In this document: in pieces, positions 1 through 11,358 of the stretch | Layout of the letters: the number at the start of each line of letters is the position of its first letter | Position numbering within the stretch: position 1 is the stretch's first letter | Origin: Carya illinoinensis | Lineage: Eukaryota; Streptophyta; Magnoliopsida; Fagales; Juglandaceae | Assembly: GCF_018687715.1 (NCBI RefSeq) | Contig: NC_056757.1 | Location: 7,203,501-7,267,500, forward strand | Reading direction: 5' to 3' | DNA length: 64,000 nt | Position numbers and translations under genes: made by a program | The notes under the pieces: model-generated | The model's database searches: none | What the model saw: only the letters and a program-made list of their open reading frames with translations | What the model was told of the DNA's origin: nothing

Positions 1-396
1 TGCTTTTAGCTTAGTACAATGGCAACTACTCATCATTCCTACACATCACACATCATGTATATTATTTTTTTTTTTTTAAATTTAGTTTTATTTTTTTAAA
101 CTAATTGAATTCTTTTACTTATCATCTATATATCATATATTTGATAAGAGAAAAAAATTAAAAAATTAAAAATATTTTTACTTCATGATTAAGAAAATAT
201 TTTTTAATAATGTTGTAAATTTTTTTTTAAAATAAATCAAATATTAAAAATATACATATAAATAACACAAAAATAAAAATTTAATTATGTCTAGCAGTAG
301 CTCCAATGGTGCTAGACCGCTATGGGCAATGAACATAGCAGGACCCATTAACTAACTATAGCTCCCAGTGGTCCGTGGACGTAGCACCATCTTAAG
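1..396 (+). repeat. Outer inverted-repeat arm, unit A left
   Basis: An AT-rich block ending in a GC-richer core (about 290-395: tagctccaatggtgctag, then agctcccagtgg). It reappears inverted at 11505-11885, directly at 38278-38660 in unit B, and inverted again at 54681-55022. It contains no coding sequence that I can support. The bases at 1-18 also match 37727-37744, so the duplication probably continues beyond the window's left edge. Confidence 0.7.
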
Positions 397-709
397 AGCA
401 TTAGTAATAAATTTTTTATCTTTATATATAAAATTACATATTTTAAAAATTGATTTTGAATATAAAGAAAAAATTTTATATTGAATTATATATTTTTTGA
501 TCAAATAATAATAAAATAATAAAGAAAGAGAAGAGAAAAATTAAAAGAGAGAAAAAAAGAGAAAAGAGAGAGTTGGGATAAGATAGAAAAAATAATAAAA
601 AAATAATTTAAAATTTTATATATGAATAAATCAATGTAGATAATTTTAATAGCATATTCTTTAAATTTAAAAATAAAAATAAAGATAAAAAATCTATTAC
701 CAGAAATGC
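397..709. mobile_element. MITE (about 310 bp) with TIRs
   Basis: The left end contains TAATAAATTTTTTATC (from about 405) and the right end its near-perfect reverse complement (678-698), 20 of 21 bases matching over the inner stretch. The terminal bases GCATTA and TAATGC-like are looser. The interior is purine-rich and AT-rich with no ORF. It is absent at the equivalent place in unit B, so it inserted after, or was lost since, the duplication. The target duplication is not clear. Confidence 0.55.
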
Positions 710-774
710 AAATGCCTAAGCTGATTCATAACAAGTACACGATGATTGAAGGGTCATCAGAAAAGTTGGTGTAT

Positions 775-1342
775 GGCTTATAAATGGACAATTTACATAT
801 TGACTTGACAAATTTGTGTCTTTACGAGTGGGATTTTTTTTTTTTTTTTTTTTTTTTGGTGAAAATAAAATTTACAACATCAACAAAAATTATTTATTTT
901 ATTATTAAATAAAAACAAAAACAATATCTCGAAAAAAATACTCCAATTCATTATTAGAATTCTAAACATTTCTTTTTCAAATAAGTCTCCTCAAACTCTT
1001 TAAAAAATGGGCAGTAATTGTGGCCATTTTTAATTTTTAATTTTATATGAAATTTTGAATTATTCTAATTATTTTAAAAAATTTCTATATTTATTAATTA
1101 TTAAATAATAAAAATTCATTGAAAAAATGGATAGGTTTAACTTTTTCCTTGAAAAATAATAAAATGGAACTGTACGTCTATCGAAAATCTCACTGATAAT
1201 TGTAAATTTTTATTTTTAAAAATATTTTTTAAATATTTTGAATATTTAAAAATTTACAAAATAATTTTTTAATTATTAATTAGAAAAATACAGTCAATTC
1301 CTACTTTCTTTCTATGCGTATTATCGGTAAGACTGGGATTTT
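775..1342 (+). repeat. Inner inverted-repeat arm, unit A left
   Basis: This roughly 570-bp block starts at ggcttataaatggac and ends at taagactgggattttt. It matches 4510-5087 in reverse complement, 40001-40590 directly in unit B and 53949-54541 in reverse complement. It includes a T-run of about 24 bases at 834-857. No gene is visible. The left arm lacks a segment of about 70 bp that is present in the right arms. Confidence 0.75.
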
Positions 1343-1673
1343 TCAGATGAAATGGGGAGTCGGGACTGCTACACAGGAAATTTTGAATTTCACCCTTGGG
1401 TGATGCCAGTGTGCTGCCTCACTTAACTGCTGGCCGTGCCTTTAATATAATTTTTTTATATATTTTTCAAATATATTTAAATATTTTAAAAAATATAAAA
1501 ATATATCAATCTATTAAAAATTATTTCTTTACTCATCAAGTAAAAAAGAAATTAAAAATAAAATTTAATTACATGAACGGTGAAGCTAGCTCAGAAAGCA
1601 TAGCAGCATTTTTCTTTCACATTTATTGGAACGACTTGCCTTCCGACGGCTGTACGTTGATCATGAGTTAGGT
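1343..1673. other. 3' flank of BAHD copy A, no gene
   Basis: This is the downstream flank of BAHD copy A: AT-rich, closely matching the flank of copy B at 40591-40946. Short ORFs here are low-complexity and unsupported. No RNA gene or mobile element ends were recognised. Confidence 0.6.
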
Positions 1674-3148
1674 TCACAGTTTAGACGCATTGAAAGTGGA
1701 TTTCTTGCCACTCTCCGGCATGTTTTTCAGAAAAAAATCCAACTCCTTGACGAATATTTCCATTGCTGGGACTGGCAAGCAAATTCCCACGGCTATCCCT
1801 TCCTCTCCTTTACTATTCTTACAAGGAATATAGAAGCTCCCCATTCTAGGAATGCTGCATACAAGGCATTCTGCTGGCCCACCATAAGCTGGCTTGCCCC
1901 ACCCAAAGTCCACCTTGCCATACCCGGCAAGTGTGTTATCCGAAACAAGGAATGTCCCCACCACCGTGAGGACTGGCCGGCCTCTGATCACCATTAGATC
2001 TGCCACCGACCTCAAATACTCCTCGTTCACCTCTTTTTTTGCCTTCCTCACCAATTCCAAAGCATAACCCAAATTAGTGTTCTCGCAGAGCTTTCCGGCA
2101 GTCGTGACTGCTGCTGGGTACGCAATAACGTTGCCGTAGTAACCGCTCGGTAACGGAGGATTGAACTTTTTATGCGCGTTGACGACGGACATCATGCGCA
2201 CCTCCTCGTTGCTGTCGAACTGGAGTGCGATGGTGCGGCATCGCCAAAGGCATGCGATGATCACCTCAAAGGCCGTGGTGGACTGGCTCAGGTGATGCGG
2301 CACAAACCTACGGATGGCAGACACCTCTGTACGGCCGAAAAAGAAGGAGCGGATAGCCATGTCCTCGAGCGGGGTGATGGTGCCACCCTTGGTTTCGATC
2401 ACCTCGTCGAACTCGCGGTGTGTGCATGTCAAGCATGTTGGGTCCCTCGCATTTAAGAGATGTCTCTGCCATACGGGTAAGACGGAAGGGGCGCCCGCCC
2501 CCCGCGCCAACTCGCCCACGGCTGTCATGAACTGGACCAGACCGGCGGCATCGCACATCGTGTGGTTGAAGCGTAGTCCAAAGATGAACCCGCCGCATTT
2601 AAGCCGTGTCACCTGCATGCAAGTCATGAAGATACCAACACATGATCAACTATGGGGGGGAAAACTAAAAAAATTCCCGAGTTCCTTAGCAGAATTTGTA
2701 CCTGAATAAGCAGTAAGGGGCAATGAAGAATCCGTCCAGAGCCTGGAAGTTCAAAAAGAAGCTCCTCCAAGCACGGGAATGGAGGCCGAAGAGCATCACC
2801 AAACTGCTCAAGTGTAACATCGGCATCTGCCTCGATGAATACGGCACCCTCACCGGTGCATTCTACTACAAGTTTCCTTCCAGGCCCTTCTCTAAGCCTG
2901 CCTGCAAATGGGTAGTAAAACACGAGTGTTTGAGCAAGTGCCTCTCTGATGACTTTCACAGGGTCTCTCCCTTGCATCGAGGGATCGTGTCTATAAAATT
3001 GTATCACCGGGATTTGACATCGAAGAGTCTCTTGATCGTCGATATCAGAAAGTTGTTTGAACTCGTAGGGTGTGGGCTTAGCTGGAGCAATTAACTCGGG
3101 CTTACCCCTTCTTACTGTGAATACCAGAGAGTGAGTTGGTGCTGCCAT
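1674..3148 (-). CDS. BAHD acyltransferase, copy A (benzyl alcohol O-benzoyltransferase-like)
   Basis: Two exons on the minus strand: 3148-2702 and 2612-1674, joined across an 89-bp GT-AG intron (2701-2613), phase 0, giving about 461 residues, normal for the family. BAHD enzymes transfer an acyl group from acyl-CoA to an alcohol or amine in the cytosol. The catalytic HxxxD motif is present as HTMCD (residues 166-170) and the structural DFGWG motif at 384-388. Sequence style (VFTVRR..PEL, start MAAPT) resembles benzyl alcohol O-benzoyltransferase and methanol anthraniloyltransferase; the substrate cannot be read from sequence. An in-frame ATG lies at 3190, but the TATA box at 3220-3211 puts transcription start close to it, so ATG 3148 is preferred. 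Oddities relative to copy B: Cys in the middle of HxxxD, one extra Ala codon before FEVI, and Arg to His in the VNARKKF region. No premature stop is seen. Whether it is expressed is unknown. Confidence 0.88.
2613..2701 (-). other. BAHD copy A intron
   Basis: On the minus strand the intron begins GTACAAATTC after a Gln codon (CAG) and ends TTGCATGCAG before GTGACACGG. It joins exons in phase 0 at the junction LLIQ/VTRLK, just upstream of the HxxxD motif, a common BAHD intron position. The same intron with near-identical sequence occurs in copy B (41953-41865). Confidence 0.85.
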
Positions 3149-3202
3149 GGCAAGAAAATGGTTCTTAGCAGACCGTGCACACTGCGCCATAATTCGGTCT
3201 TC

Positions 3203-3220
3203 GAAGTTGCTATTTATAGA
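3203..3220 (-). promoter_or_regulatory. TATA box of BAHD copy A
   Basis: TCTATAAATA on the minus strand (3220-3211) lies about 65 bp upstream of the preferred ATG at 3148 and only about 20 bp upstream of the alternative ATG at 3190. The same box precedes copy B (around 42481-42472) at a similar distance. This favours the downstream ATG in both copies. Confidence 0.6.
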
Positions 3221-4509
3221 GAAGAGGTGAAAGTGCCGTACAACTTGTCGGCATCGCGCATAACTTCCAACAAATGTTACTTACAAATTTCAAATATAGT
3301 CTTATATAAATTTTTTATAAAAAGTTATAGAAAATAAGTCTCATTGTTTTGCTATTATTTTTACTTTAAATTCGAAAAATTAAATTATTTATTATATTTT
3401 AATTTATGTGATTTTTTTTTTAAATTCTAATAAAAAGATAAGATGAATTGAGAGTTTTTTTATATCTAAACAACTCGTAAAACTTCATAACCTCAACCTT
3501 ATTATTTTTATATTCCATTGAAATAATTTTTCTTTATTTTTTTATTATTTTTTATTCCCACTTTTCTTTACAATCTAATTAATTATTCTCTTTTTTATTA
3601 TTGTTTTGATAAAAGAGTAGGAATAACAAATATATCTAAATATATTAATAAATTTAAAAGAAAAATTTAGAATTAATAAGGTTGCTCTTACAGTATAAAA
3701 GTTCATTTAAAATTAATTGAATACTTTTATTTATTATCAATATATTATATATTTAATAGAAAGAAAAAATTGAAAAATCATATATAATATGTAAAATTAT
3801 TCAGCAGTGTTCTTACAAAAGCATTTCTTTGATTTTGAGTTTGCTGCTAATAGCACCTAATTATTATAACCTCTCAATCTAAATAATACGTTTTTATTAA
3901 CCGAACCAGCCCTACTCATAGTCCCCTATGCGTTAGACTATTGACTAATTAATTTTATTTAAAAAATCTCTGGAACTTGGCAAAACGTGCTTTGCTATCT
4001 TACCTTTATTTTAAATTTGGTTATGATCGCGCCGCGATCTTTCCTTTGTCTACCCACCAGTCCCTTCTTCTAGATAATATTTTTACATTATATTTATATA
4101 TTTTTATTTATATTTATTAAATTTAAAATTCTTTTTACTCATAATTAATATTATTGTACATATGTTTGATAAGAGAAAAATTAAAATTAAAAATTAAAAA
4201 ATTATATATGAAATATAAATTGACGATCAAAATCTTTCAATTATAAATTAGAGATCAATACTACTGATCATCGTCCAACTAAATTTTTTCTCACGAAGAG
4301 AGTACCAGGGAACATGGCCCAAACTATTCCTTCCCCATGCGAGGTCGGGTAGAGGGACAGTAAACAAAAATAGAAATCTCTCATAGGAATCGAATTGGAT
4401 GGTTAGATATCGATTGAATCTGATCAGTCTGATTTAATTATTTTGTTTCATCTTTGTTTTTTTTTTATAAATAAATTAATAATAAAATTATTCAAATTAT
4501 TAAAATTAA
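3221..4509. other. 5' flank of BAHD copy A, AT-rich, shared with unit B
   Basis: Upstream region of BAHD copy A with no coding sequence. About 3290-4279 matches 42540-43899 of unit B, apart from an extra stretch of roughly 300 bp in B around 42840-43150. At 4280 the two units part company: A passes into a repeated stretch with the motif catgcgaggtcggg (4338-4351), while B carries a 9.6-kb insertion before rejoining at about 53490. Confidence 0.6.
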
Positions 4510-5087
4510 AATCCCAGTCTTACCGATAATACGCATAGAAAGAAAGTAGGTATTGATTGTATTTTTTTAATTAATAATTAAAAAAATATTTTAAAAATAT
4601 TTTAAAAAATAAAAATATACAATGATTAGTGAGATTCTCGAATAGACATACAGTCCTCATTTTATTATTTTTCAAGAAAAAAGTTAAACTTATCCAAATT
4701 CTTCCAGTGAATTTTTTTATTTTAACTTTTTTATTTAATAATTAATAAATTTTTTAATAAATATTTAAAAATTTAAAAATAATTTAAAATTTTGTATAAA
4801 ATAAAAAAATGGCCACAATTACTACCCATTTTTTAAAGAGTTTGAGGAGACTATTTGAAAAAGAAATGTTTAGAATTTTGATAATGAATTCGAATATTTT
4901 TTGCGATATATTGTTTTTATTCAATAATAAAATAAATAATTTTTTATTGATGTTATAAATTTTATTTTTACATAAAAAAAGAAAAAAAAAATCCTACTTG
5001 TAAAGACACAAATTTAGATTGGTTATCCGTGGCCGTTGAGCCACTCTATCGAAAATCATCGGGTCATTTGTCAAGTTAATATGTAAG
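4510..5087 (-). repeat. Inner inverted-repeat arm, unit A right
   Basis: Reverse complement of 775-1342 and directly similar to 53949-54541. It starts at atcccagtcttaccgata and ends at gtaag, where a MITE has inserted. In unit B the same point (gtaagtggtcatttgg, about 54530) is uninterrupted, which defines the empty site. Confidence 0.75.
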
Positions 5088-5176
5088 AGCACTAATATTG
5101 GCTTTATTAAAAGTCAATATATTATTAAATTTTGATAAATTTACTTAAAATAAATCTATATTGGATTCATTAAAAA

Positions 5177-6040
5177 TGTTATAAAAAAACCTTCTTATGT
5201 TTGAAAAAGGTTTAATGTTATTATGATATTATAGACTAAAGTTTTATTTTATAAAGCTATTCTGTTTCACCGAATATAAGCCCTCTGATATATTCTCAAA
5301 CAGAAAACATAATATTCATAATAACCACAGTTTGATGATAATCAAAACCCTAGAAACAGCAGTATACCAATAGATGTCCAGATTACCAATATACACCTCG
5401 AGATTGAACAGTATTATACAGCTCAACAGAAATGATGAATATCTTCCAATATTTTCGCAAGAAAGCATCAAGAATCAAATATGAGCAATAAGAACAATAA
5501 AGAAACTAAAAGCAAGGAAAGAACACACCAGATTACGTGGTTCGACCCTAATGGTCTACATCCACGGCAGGAATGGGCCTCAGAGCTTTTTATTGATGAA
5601 CAATACTTCACAGAGAAGCCTCAGTACACATAGAGTCACAAATCCCTCACAGAACCCTCAAGAAATCACTCTGATTTCTTCTCTCTACAAGAAATTCTCA
5701 CCGAAACCCTAATCCCCCTCTCTGTTCTCTCTATTCTCTCTCTCTCTCTGAAACGGCCAATATGTACAGAATGAAAAATCAACTAGGGTTTACACCGTAT
5801 AGCACATATATATATGTTACAAGAGATGCTGACACGTGTAGGTAATCCAGCGGCTTAACCCTTAAACGTAGTGAAAAAAGCACGAGCCTCTCACGTGATT
5901 TCATCAGCTCAGATTAAAACACATCAACGATCCAGATTTGACCATTTGTACATCATCCTTCAATCAAAAAACTTCAAGAGAGGATATTAGAAGATTAAAG
6001 AAAAACATTAATAGATAAATGTATTGACACACGTATTACA
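5177..6040 (-). repeat. 3' LTR of young copia
   Basis: 864 bp, ending in TG/CA dinucleotides. It contains two CACGTG-type sequences (near 5831 and 5892) and a (CT)n stretch. It is identical in length to the 5' LTR. The two differences found are in cagaaaacat versus cagaaaatat and in aatgggcc versus aatgagcc. Confidence 0.95.
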
Positions 6041-6058
6041 AATCTCCACCTTGGCAAA
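6041..6058 (-). other. Polypurine tract of young copia
   Basis: On the minus strand CCAAGGTGGAGATT lies directly against the TG of the 3' LTR, the usual position and composition of the plus-strand primer in plant copia elements. Confidence 0.75.
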
Positions 6059-6121
6059 ACATTTATTTGCCACAAGATAAAAAAAAATTTCTCATCATTG
6101 GCTCATTCCTGCATTGTCCCT

Positions 6122-9100
6122 CTAAGAGGGACTAGTCCTAGACTCCATTCCTAATAAGTTCAGACAGTGTCTGAACTTGGACCAAGGGACTGACTTGGTC
6201 ATCATATCTGAGGGGTTATCCTCAGTTGGGACCTTTTCCACACCTACTATTTTAGATTCTATAACATCCCTCACAAAATGAAGCCTCACATCAATATGTT
6301 TTGATCTTTCATGAAAAACTTGGTTTTTAGCTAAGTGCAGTGTACTTTGATTATCACAGTAGACTGTGATATTACTATTGAAAATATTTAACTCACTAGC
6401 AATACCCTGCAGCCATATGGCCTCTTTAATGGCTTCTGTTAGTGCTATATATTCAGCTTCTGTGGTTGATAAAGCCACCACAGATTGTAGGTGTGATTTC
6501 CAGCTAATAGCTCCCCCAAAAGCAGTAAAAACATAACCAGTTAGTGACTTCCTAGTGTCTATGCTTCCTGCATAATCAGAGTCTACAAATCCAGCCAATT
6601 CACAACCCTTTACAACATTCTTTCCAAAACTAAGTCCCAAGTTAGTTGTGCCTCCTAGGTACCTTAACACCCATTTGATAGCTTGCCAATGAGGTTTCCC
6701 AGGGTTACCCATAAACCTACTAACCATACTAACTGCATAGGTCAGATCAGGCCTGGAACAAACCATTGCATACATTATACTTCCAACCATGCTAGCATAT
6801 GGAATTTGTTTCATAAAACTGATATCCAAGTCTGTTTTAGGAGCCTGGTCTGAGGACAATTTGAAATGTTGTCCTAAGGGTGTACTTACAGATTTTACTT
6901 GTTCCATACCAAATCTATTTAAAATTTTAGAAATGTAATTTTTCTGAGATAAATATAGCATACTAGCACTTCTATCTCTTTCAATTTCCATTCCTAAAAT
7001 TTTCTTAGCAGGACCCAGATCCTTCATTTCAAATTCTGATTTCAGCATGCTTTTGACTTGATTTATCAAAACAGTGTCTTTACAAGCTATTAACATGTCA
7101 TCAACATACAAAAGGAGATAAACACATATTCCTTTTTCTTCCTTGTAATAGACACAGCTATCATAGCAGCTTCTTTTAAAATTATTGTTAATCATGTGTG
7201 TATCAAATCTTTTATACCACTGCCTAGGTGATTGTTTGAGACCATATAAAGATTTCTTTAGTAAACACACTTGATTACTTTTAATTTCATTTGTAAAGCC
7301 TTCAGGAGGCTGCATATGAATTTCTTCCTCAAGTTCTCCATGCAGAAATGCAGTTTTAACATCTAGTTGTTCTAAATGCAGATTTTCATAAGCAGTATAA
7401 GCCAACAGTAGCCTAATTGAGGTATGTTTAACCACTGGAGAGAAGATTTCATTGAAATCTATCCCTTCTCTCTGTGAAAATCCTTTGGCTACTAGTCTAG
7501 CCTTATACCTGGTCCCTTCTACCCCTGGTATGCCTTCCTTTTTCTTAAAGATCCATTTGGATCCTATAAGTTTTACCCCCTTAGGTTTAGGTACTAAAAC
7601 CCAGGTTTTATTTTTATTTAGAGATTCCATTTCCTCTTGCATAGCAAGAATCCATTTTGAAGAATCCTTGCTATTCACTGCCTCTTTATAGGTCCTAGGT
7701 TCCTGGTACACCACTTCATCAGCTACAGTTAGAGCAAACATAGTGAGCTCTGCCTCCCCATACCTTATAGGTGGTTTTATAACTCTCTTCTTCCTATCTC
7801 TAACTAGGTTATATGAGTTATCACCACCTATATCTTTGTCCCCTGAGTCTTCTTCCTCAGGTTTGCTACTTTCCCCAATTTCAGGTTCAGATTGGGCTCT
7901 TGGTTGCTCCACCTCAATCTGAGATCCACTTGGGGACTGGTCAGTCTTGGGATCACACTTTTCCTCTTGTGCCCGAGCCATTTGTGACTCATTAAAGGTC
8001 ACATCTCTGCTCACAATGCAGTTATACCTACCAGGCCCATCTACCCAAAGCTTGTACCCCTTAACCCCTTCAGGATACCCTATGAATATACACTTGAGTG
8101 CCCTAGGTTCCAACTTGTCAGTTTTTGAGTGTGCATAAGCAACACAACCAAAAATTCTTAAGTAGTCATAACTAGGAGGTTTTCCAGACCACAGCTCATG
8201 TGGTGTTTTAAACCCTATGGCAGATGATGGGCATCTATTTATGAGATGTACAGCAGTAGTGGCAGCTTCTGCCCAGAATGTTTTGGGCAGTCCTAAGTTT
8301 GACAACATACACCTCACTCTTTCTAAAATGGTTCTGTTCATTCTTTCAGCTAGACCATTTTGTTGGGGTGTTTCCCTCACTGTCTTATGCCTAAGAATTC
8401 CTTCTTTTTGACAGTACATATTAAACTCATTAGACAGAAACTCTAGTCCATTATCTGTTCTAAGGATTTTGAGTTTTCTACCTACTTGGTTTTCCACTAG
8501 GGTCTTCCACTCCTTGAATTTTTCAAAAGTGTCACTCTTGTTTTTAAGGATGTATATCCAAACCTTCCTAGAGTAATCATCCACTAATGATAGAAAGTAA
8601 CTTCCTCCACTATGTGAATTTACTCTTGCTGGTCCCCATAGGTCAGAATGAACATAATCTAGGGTTTGTTTGGTGTTGTGGGTTGCTGACTTAAAACTAA
8701 CCCTCTTAGCCTTTCCATAGATACAATCTTCACAGAAAGGTAAGTTCCCTAAGTTTTGGTCACTCAACAGCCCTTGTTTTTGTAATTCTAAGAGACCCCC
8801 TTGACTTACATGTCCAAGCCTCCTATGCCATAGTACTGCTTTGTTTTCTACTATGTTCTGAGTTGGGTATGCTTCCCCAACTACTGTTTTTCCAAGAAGG
8901 GTATACAACCCATTTTTAATTATTCCTTTCATAATAACTAGAGAGCCTTTAGTAACTCTAAGAACCCCTCCTTCAGATTTAAAGGTGTAACCTGCCAAAT
9001 CAAGCATACCAAGAGAAATTAAGTTTCTCTTTAGTTCAAGTATGAACCTGACCTCCCTCAGTACCTTTTCAATCCCATCATGCATTTTTAGTCTCACTGA

Positions 9101-10087
9101 CCCTATACCCATGACTTTACAGGACTTGTTATTTCCTAGAATTACTTGCCCCCCTTCCATCTTAGTGAAAGTCTCAAACCACTCTCTAATTGGACACATA
9201 TGAAAAGAACAACCAGAGTCCAATATCCACTCTGTTTTAGAGTCCACTTCACTCACAGTAAGTACCTCAGCACTTTCATACCCCTCTAAGACCAGAGAAG
9301 CATCCACTGCCTCTTTGGTCTTGTTCCCAAAGTTTGTTTTTCTTTCAGGACAGTCCTTCTTAAAATGCCCTTCCTTATGGCAATGAAAACATTTAAACTG
9401 TTTTCCCCTTGATTTAGACCTAGATTTCTTATTTTCATTTTTACCTTTTTTCTCCCTTTTTTCTGTTCTGCCCCTAACTGATAGACCTTCCCCATGACCT
9501 TGTTTGGTATCTCCCCTATTTTGAAGTTCCCTAGTATGAAGTACAGATTGTACTTCATCTAGTGTCAAAGAGTCTCTACCATACATCATGGTTTCTTTAA
9601 GGCTTTGATATGATGAGTCCAAAGAACTCATCAAGAGGATGGCCTGATCCTCATCCTCCACCTTAATGTCTATGTTAGCTAGGTCTAGAATAATCTTGTT
9701 GAACTCATCAAGGTGCTGTCCTATTGGTGTTCCAGGGGCCATCTTAAAAGTATACAACTTAGTTTTCTTGTGTAGTCTGTTAGCTAGGGATTTGGTCATA
9801 TACAAGTTTTCCAATTTTAGCCATATGCCTGCTGCAGTGTCCTCACTGGCCACCTCTCTCAGGACTTTATCCCCAAGAGAGAGGATTAGGGCACTGTGAG
9901 CCTTCTGGAGGATGTCCTTATGGACAATCCCCTTTTCTTCCTCTTTCAAGGAAGAACCTTTTTGTTTTTCACCAAGAAGGGCATCCTGCAGTCCATGTTG
10001 GACTAGCAGTGCCCTCATTTTAATTCTCCATAGGCCAAAATCGTTATCCCCAGTAAACTTCTCTATATCAAACCTCATGGTTCCCAT
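6122..10087 (-). CDS. Copia gag-pol polyprotein, intact
   Basis: A single 1321-codon frame. Domains in order: gag (about 1-230); CCHC zinc knuckle [14 protein letters not shown] (233-246); aspartic protease with DSG (290-292); integrase with HHCC zinc site (421-455) and catalytic D482, D545, E581 (36 apart, as in DDE integrases); reverse transcriptase with D909 and YVDD (994-997); RNase H with D1169, E1210 and D1245. Every catalytic residue expected for Ty1/copia is present and no stop or frameshift is seen, so the protein could be functional. The first ATG at 10087 is 25 bp past the LTR; a second ATG three codons on is also possible. The product would act in virus-like particles to copy and integrate the element. 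Confidence 0.96.
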   Translation of the reverse strand: MGTMRFDIEKFTGDNDFGLWRIKMRALLVQHGLQDALLGEKQKGSSLKEEEKGIVHKDILQKAHSALILSLGDKVLREVASEDTAAGIWLKLENLYMTKSLANRLHKKTKLYTFKMAPGTPIGQHLDEFNKIILDLANIDIKVEDEDQAILLMSSLDSSYQSLKETMMYGRDSLTLDEVQSVLHTRELQNRGDTKQGHGEGLSVRGRTEKREKKGKNENKKSRSKSRGKQFKCFHCHKEGHFKKDCPERKTNFGNKTKEAVDASLVLEGYESAEVLTVSEVDSKTEWILDSGCSFHMCPIREWFETFTKMEGGQVILGNNKSCKVMGIGSVRLKMHDGIEKVLREVRFILELKRNLISLGMLDLAGYTFKSEGGVLRVTKGSLVIMKGIIKNGLYTLLGKTVVGEAYPTQNIVENKAVLWHRRLGHVSQGGLLELQKQGLLSDQNLGNLPFCEDCIYGKAKRVSFKSATHNTKQTLDYVHSDLWGPARVNSHSGGSYFLSLVDDYSRKVWIYILKNKSDTFEKFKEWKTLVENQVGRKLKILRTDNGLEFLSNEFNMYCQKEGILRHKTVRETPQQNGLAERMNRTILERVRCMLSNLGLPKTFWAEAATTAVHLINRCPSSAIGFKTPHELWSGKPPSYDYLRIFGCVAYAHSKTDKLEPRALKCIFIGYPEGVKGYKLWVDGPGRYNCIVSRDVTFNESQMARAQEEKCDPKTDQSPSGSQIEVEQPRAQSEPEIGESSKPEEEDSGDKDIGGDNSYNLVRDRKKRVIKPPIRYGEAELTMFALTVADEVVYQEPRTYKEAVNSKDSSKWILAMQEEMESLNKNKTWVLVPKPKGVKLIGSKWIFKKKEGIPGVEGTRYKARLVAKGFSQREGIDFNEIFSPVVKHTSIRLLLAYTAYENLHLEQLDVKTAFLHGELEEEIHMQPPEGFTNEIKSNQVCLLKKSLYGLKQSPRQWYKRFDTHMINNNFKRSCYDSCVYYKEEKGICVYLLLYVDDMLIACKDTVLINQVKSMLKSEFEMKDLGPAKKILGMEIERDRSASMLYLSQKNYISKILNRFGMEQVKSVSTPLGQHFKLSSDQAPKTDLDISFMKQIPYASMVGSIMYAMVCSRPDLTYAVSMVSRFMGNPGKPHWQAIKWVLRYLGGTTNLGLSFGKNVVKGCELAGFVDSDYAGSIDTRKSLTGYVFTAFGGAISWKSHLQSVVALSTTEAEYIALTEAIKEAIWLQGIASELNIFNSNITVYCDNQSTLHLAKNQVFHERSKHIDVRLHFVRDVIESKIVGVEKVPTEDNPSDMMTKSVPWSKFRHCLNLLGMESRTSPS

Positions 10088-10090
10088 GAA

Positions 10091-10109
10091 ACCTAGGCTC
10101 TAGATACCA
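10091..10109 (-). other. Primer-binding site of young copia (tRNA-iMet type)
   Basis: On the minus strand TGGTATCTAGAGCC starts two bases after the 5' LTR. The standard initiator-Met site is TGGTATCAGAGCC, so this copy differs by one inserted T. Confidence 0.75.
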
Positions 10110-10111
10110 GT

Positions 10112-10975
10112 TGTTATAAAAAAACCTTCTTATGTTTGAAAAAGGTTTAATGTTATTATGATATTATAGACTAAAGTTTTATTTTATAAAGCTATTCTGT
10201 TTCACCGAATATAAGCCCTCTGATATATTCTCAAACAGAAAATATAATATTCATAATAACCACAGTTTGATGATAATCAAAACCCTAGAAACAGCAGTAT
10301 ACCAATAGATGTCCAGATTACCAATATACACCTCGAGATTGAACAGTATTATACAGCTCAACAGAAATGATGAATATCTTCCAATATTTTCGCAAGAAAG
10401 CATCAAGAATCAAATATGAGCAATAAGAACAATAAAGAAACTAAAAGCAAGGAAAGAACACACCAGATTACGTGGTTCGACCCTAATGGTCTACATCCAC
10501 GGCAGGAATGAGCCTCAGAGCTTTTTATTGATGAACAATACTTCACAGAGAAGCCTCAGTACACATAGAGTCACAAATCCCTCACAGAACCCTCAAGAAA
10601 TCACTCTGATTTCTTCTCTCTACAAGAAATTCTCACCGAAACCCTAATCCCCCTCTCTGTTCTCTCTATTCTCTCTCTCTCTCTGAAACGGCCAATATGT
10701 ACAGAATGAAAAATCAACTAGGGTTTACACCGTATAGCACATATATATATGTTACAAGAGATGCTGACACGTGTAGGTAATCCAGCGGCTTAACCCTTAA
10801 ACGTAGTGAAAAAAGCACGAGCCTCTCACGTGATTTCATCAGCTCAGATTAAAACACATCAACGATCCAGATTTGACCATTTGTACATCATCCTTCAATC
10901 AAAAAACTTCAAGAGAGGATATTAGAAGATTAAAGAAAAACATTAATAGATAAATGTATTGACACACGTATTACA
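10112..10975 (-). repeat. 5' LTR of young copia
   Basis: 864 bp, the promoter-bearing LTR for minus-strand transcription. It is nearly identical to 5177-6040. It is followed in plus coordinates by the target duplication AAAAA at 10976-10980. Confidence 0.95.
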
Positions 10976-11358
10976 AAAAAGGTAGTTGGGAAGTTTTGAG
11001 ATACAGTAATTGTTGCTCTTCCTTCAAATTTAAAGATCTACTATTCTACATTCAAACTAATATTTAATTCTAATTTTAATAGGCAATGGTTTTATTTTAT
11101 TTTATTCTAATTAGTTGGAAATCAATTATTTAAGGACTAAATTAAACTATTAATGTCCATATAGTTAGTATAATTATAAAATATGAAAAAATAAAATAAA
11201 AAAATTAGTATTAAAAAAATAATGTTATATTATTATTTTGATGAATCTAATGGATAATTTAATGTGAAATTATACATATGAAGATTTTAAATTTATGAAA
11301 AATGTATAATTTTCATCAAATTTAAAAAATGAACTTAATGACTCTAAATGCTAGTGCT

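Larger units (their letters stand above)
5177..10975 (-). mobile_element. Young, apparently complete Ty1/copia LTR retrotransposon
   Basis: A 5799-bp element on the minus strand with two 864-bp LTRs (5177-6040 and 10112-10975) that begin TG and end CA, and a 5-bp target duplication AAAAA (5172-5176, 10976-10980). By eye the LTRs differ at only two positions. A primer-binding site resembling the initiator Met tRNA lies next to the 5' LTR, a polypurine tract next to the 3' LTR, and one uninterrupted gag-pol frame between them. It sits inside a MITE. The lineage is probably Tork/Tnt1-like, judged from the order and wording of the motifs. Confidence 0.95.
5088..11358. mobile_element. MITE split by the copia element
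   Basis: The left end AGCACTAATATT and the right end AATGCTAGTGCT are inverted relatives. Removing the nested copia (5177-10975 plus one 5-bp target copy) leaves about 470 bp of AT-rich non-coding DNA. Unit B has the uninterrupted site, so the MITE inserted in A only. The flanks gtaag and ataag look like an imperfect target duplication. The hAT-type assignment is a guess. Confidence 0.5.

Noticed and set aside
2172..3094. Plus-strand ORFs over BAHD copy A (2172-2456, 2314-2709, 2723-3094) and the same in copy B
   Set aside because: They are antisense to a well-supported coding sequence with conserved motifs and intron, and show no family resemblance of their own.
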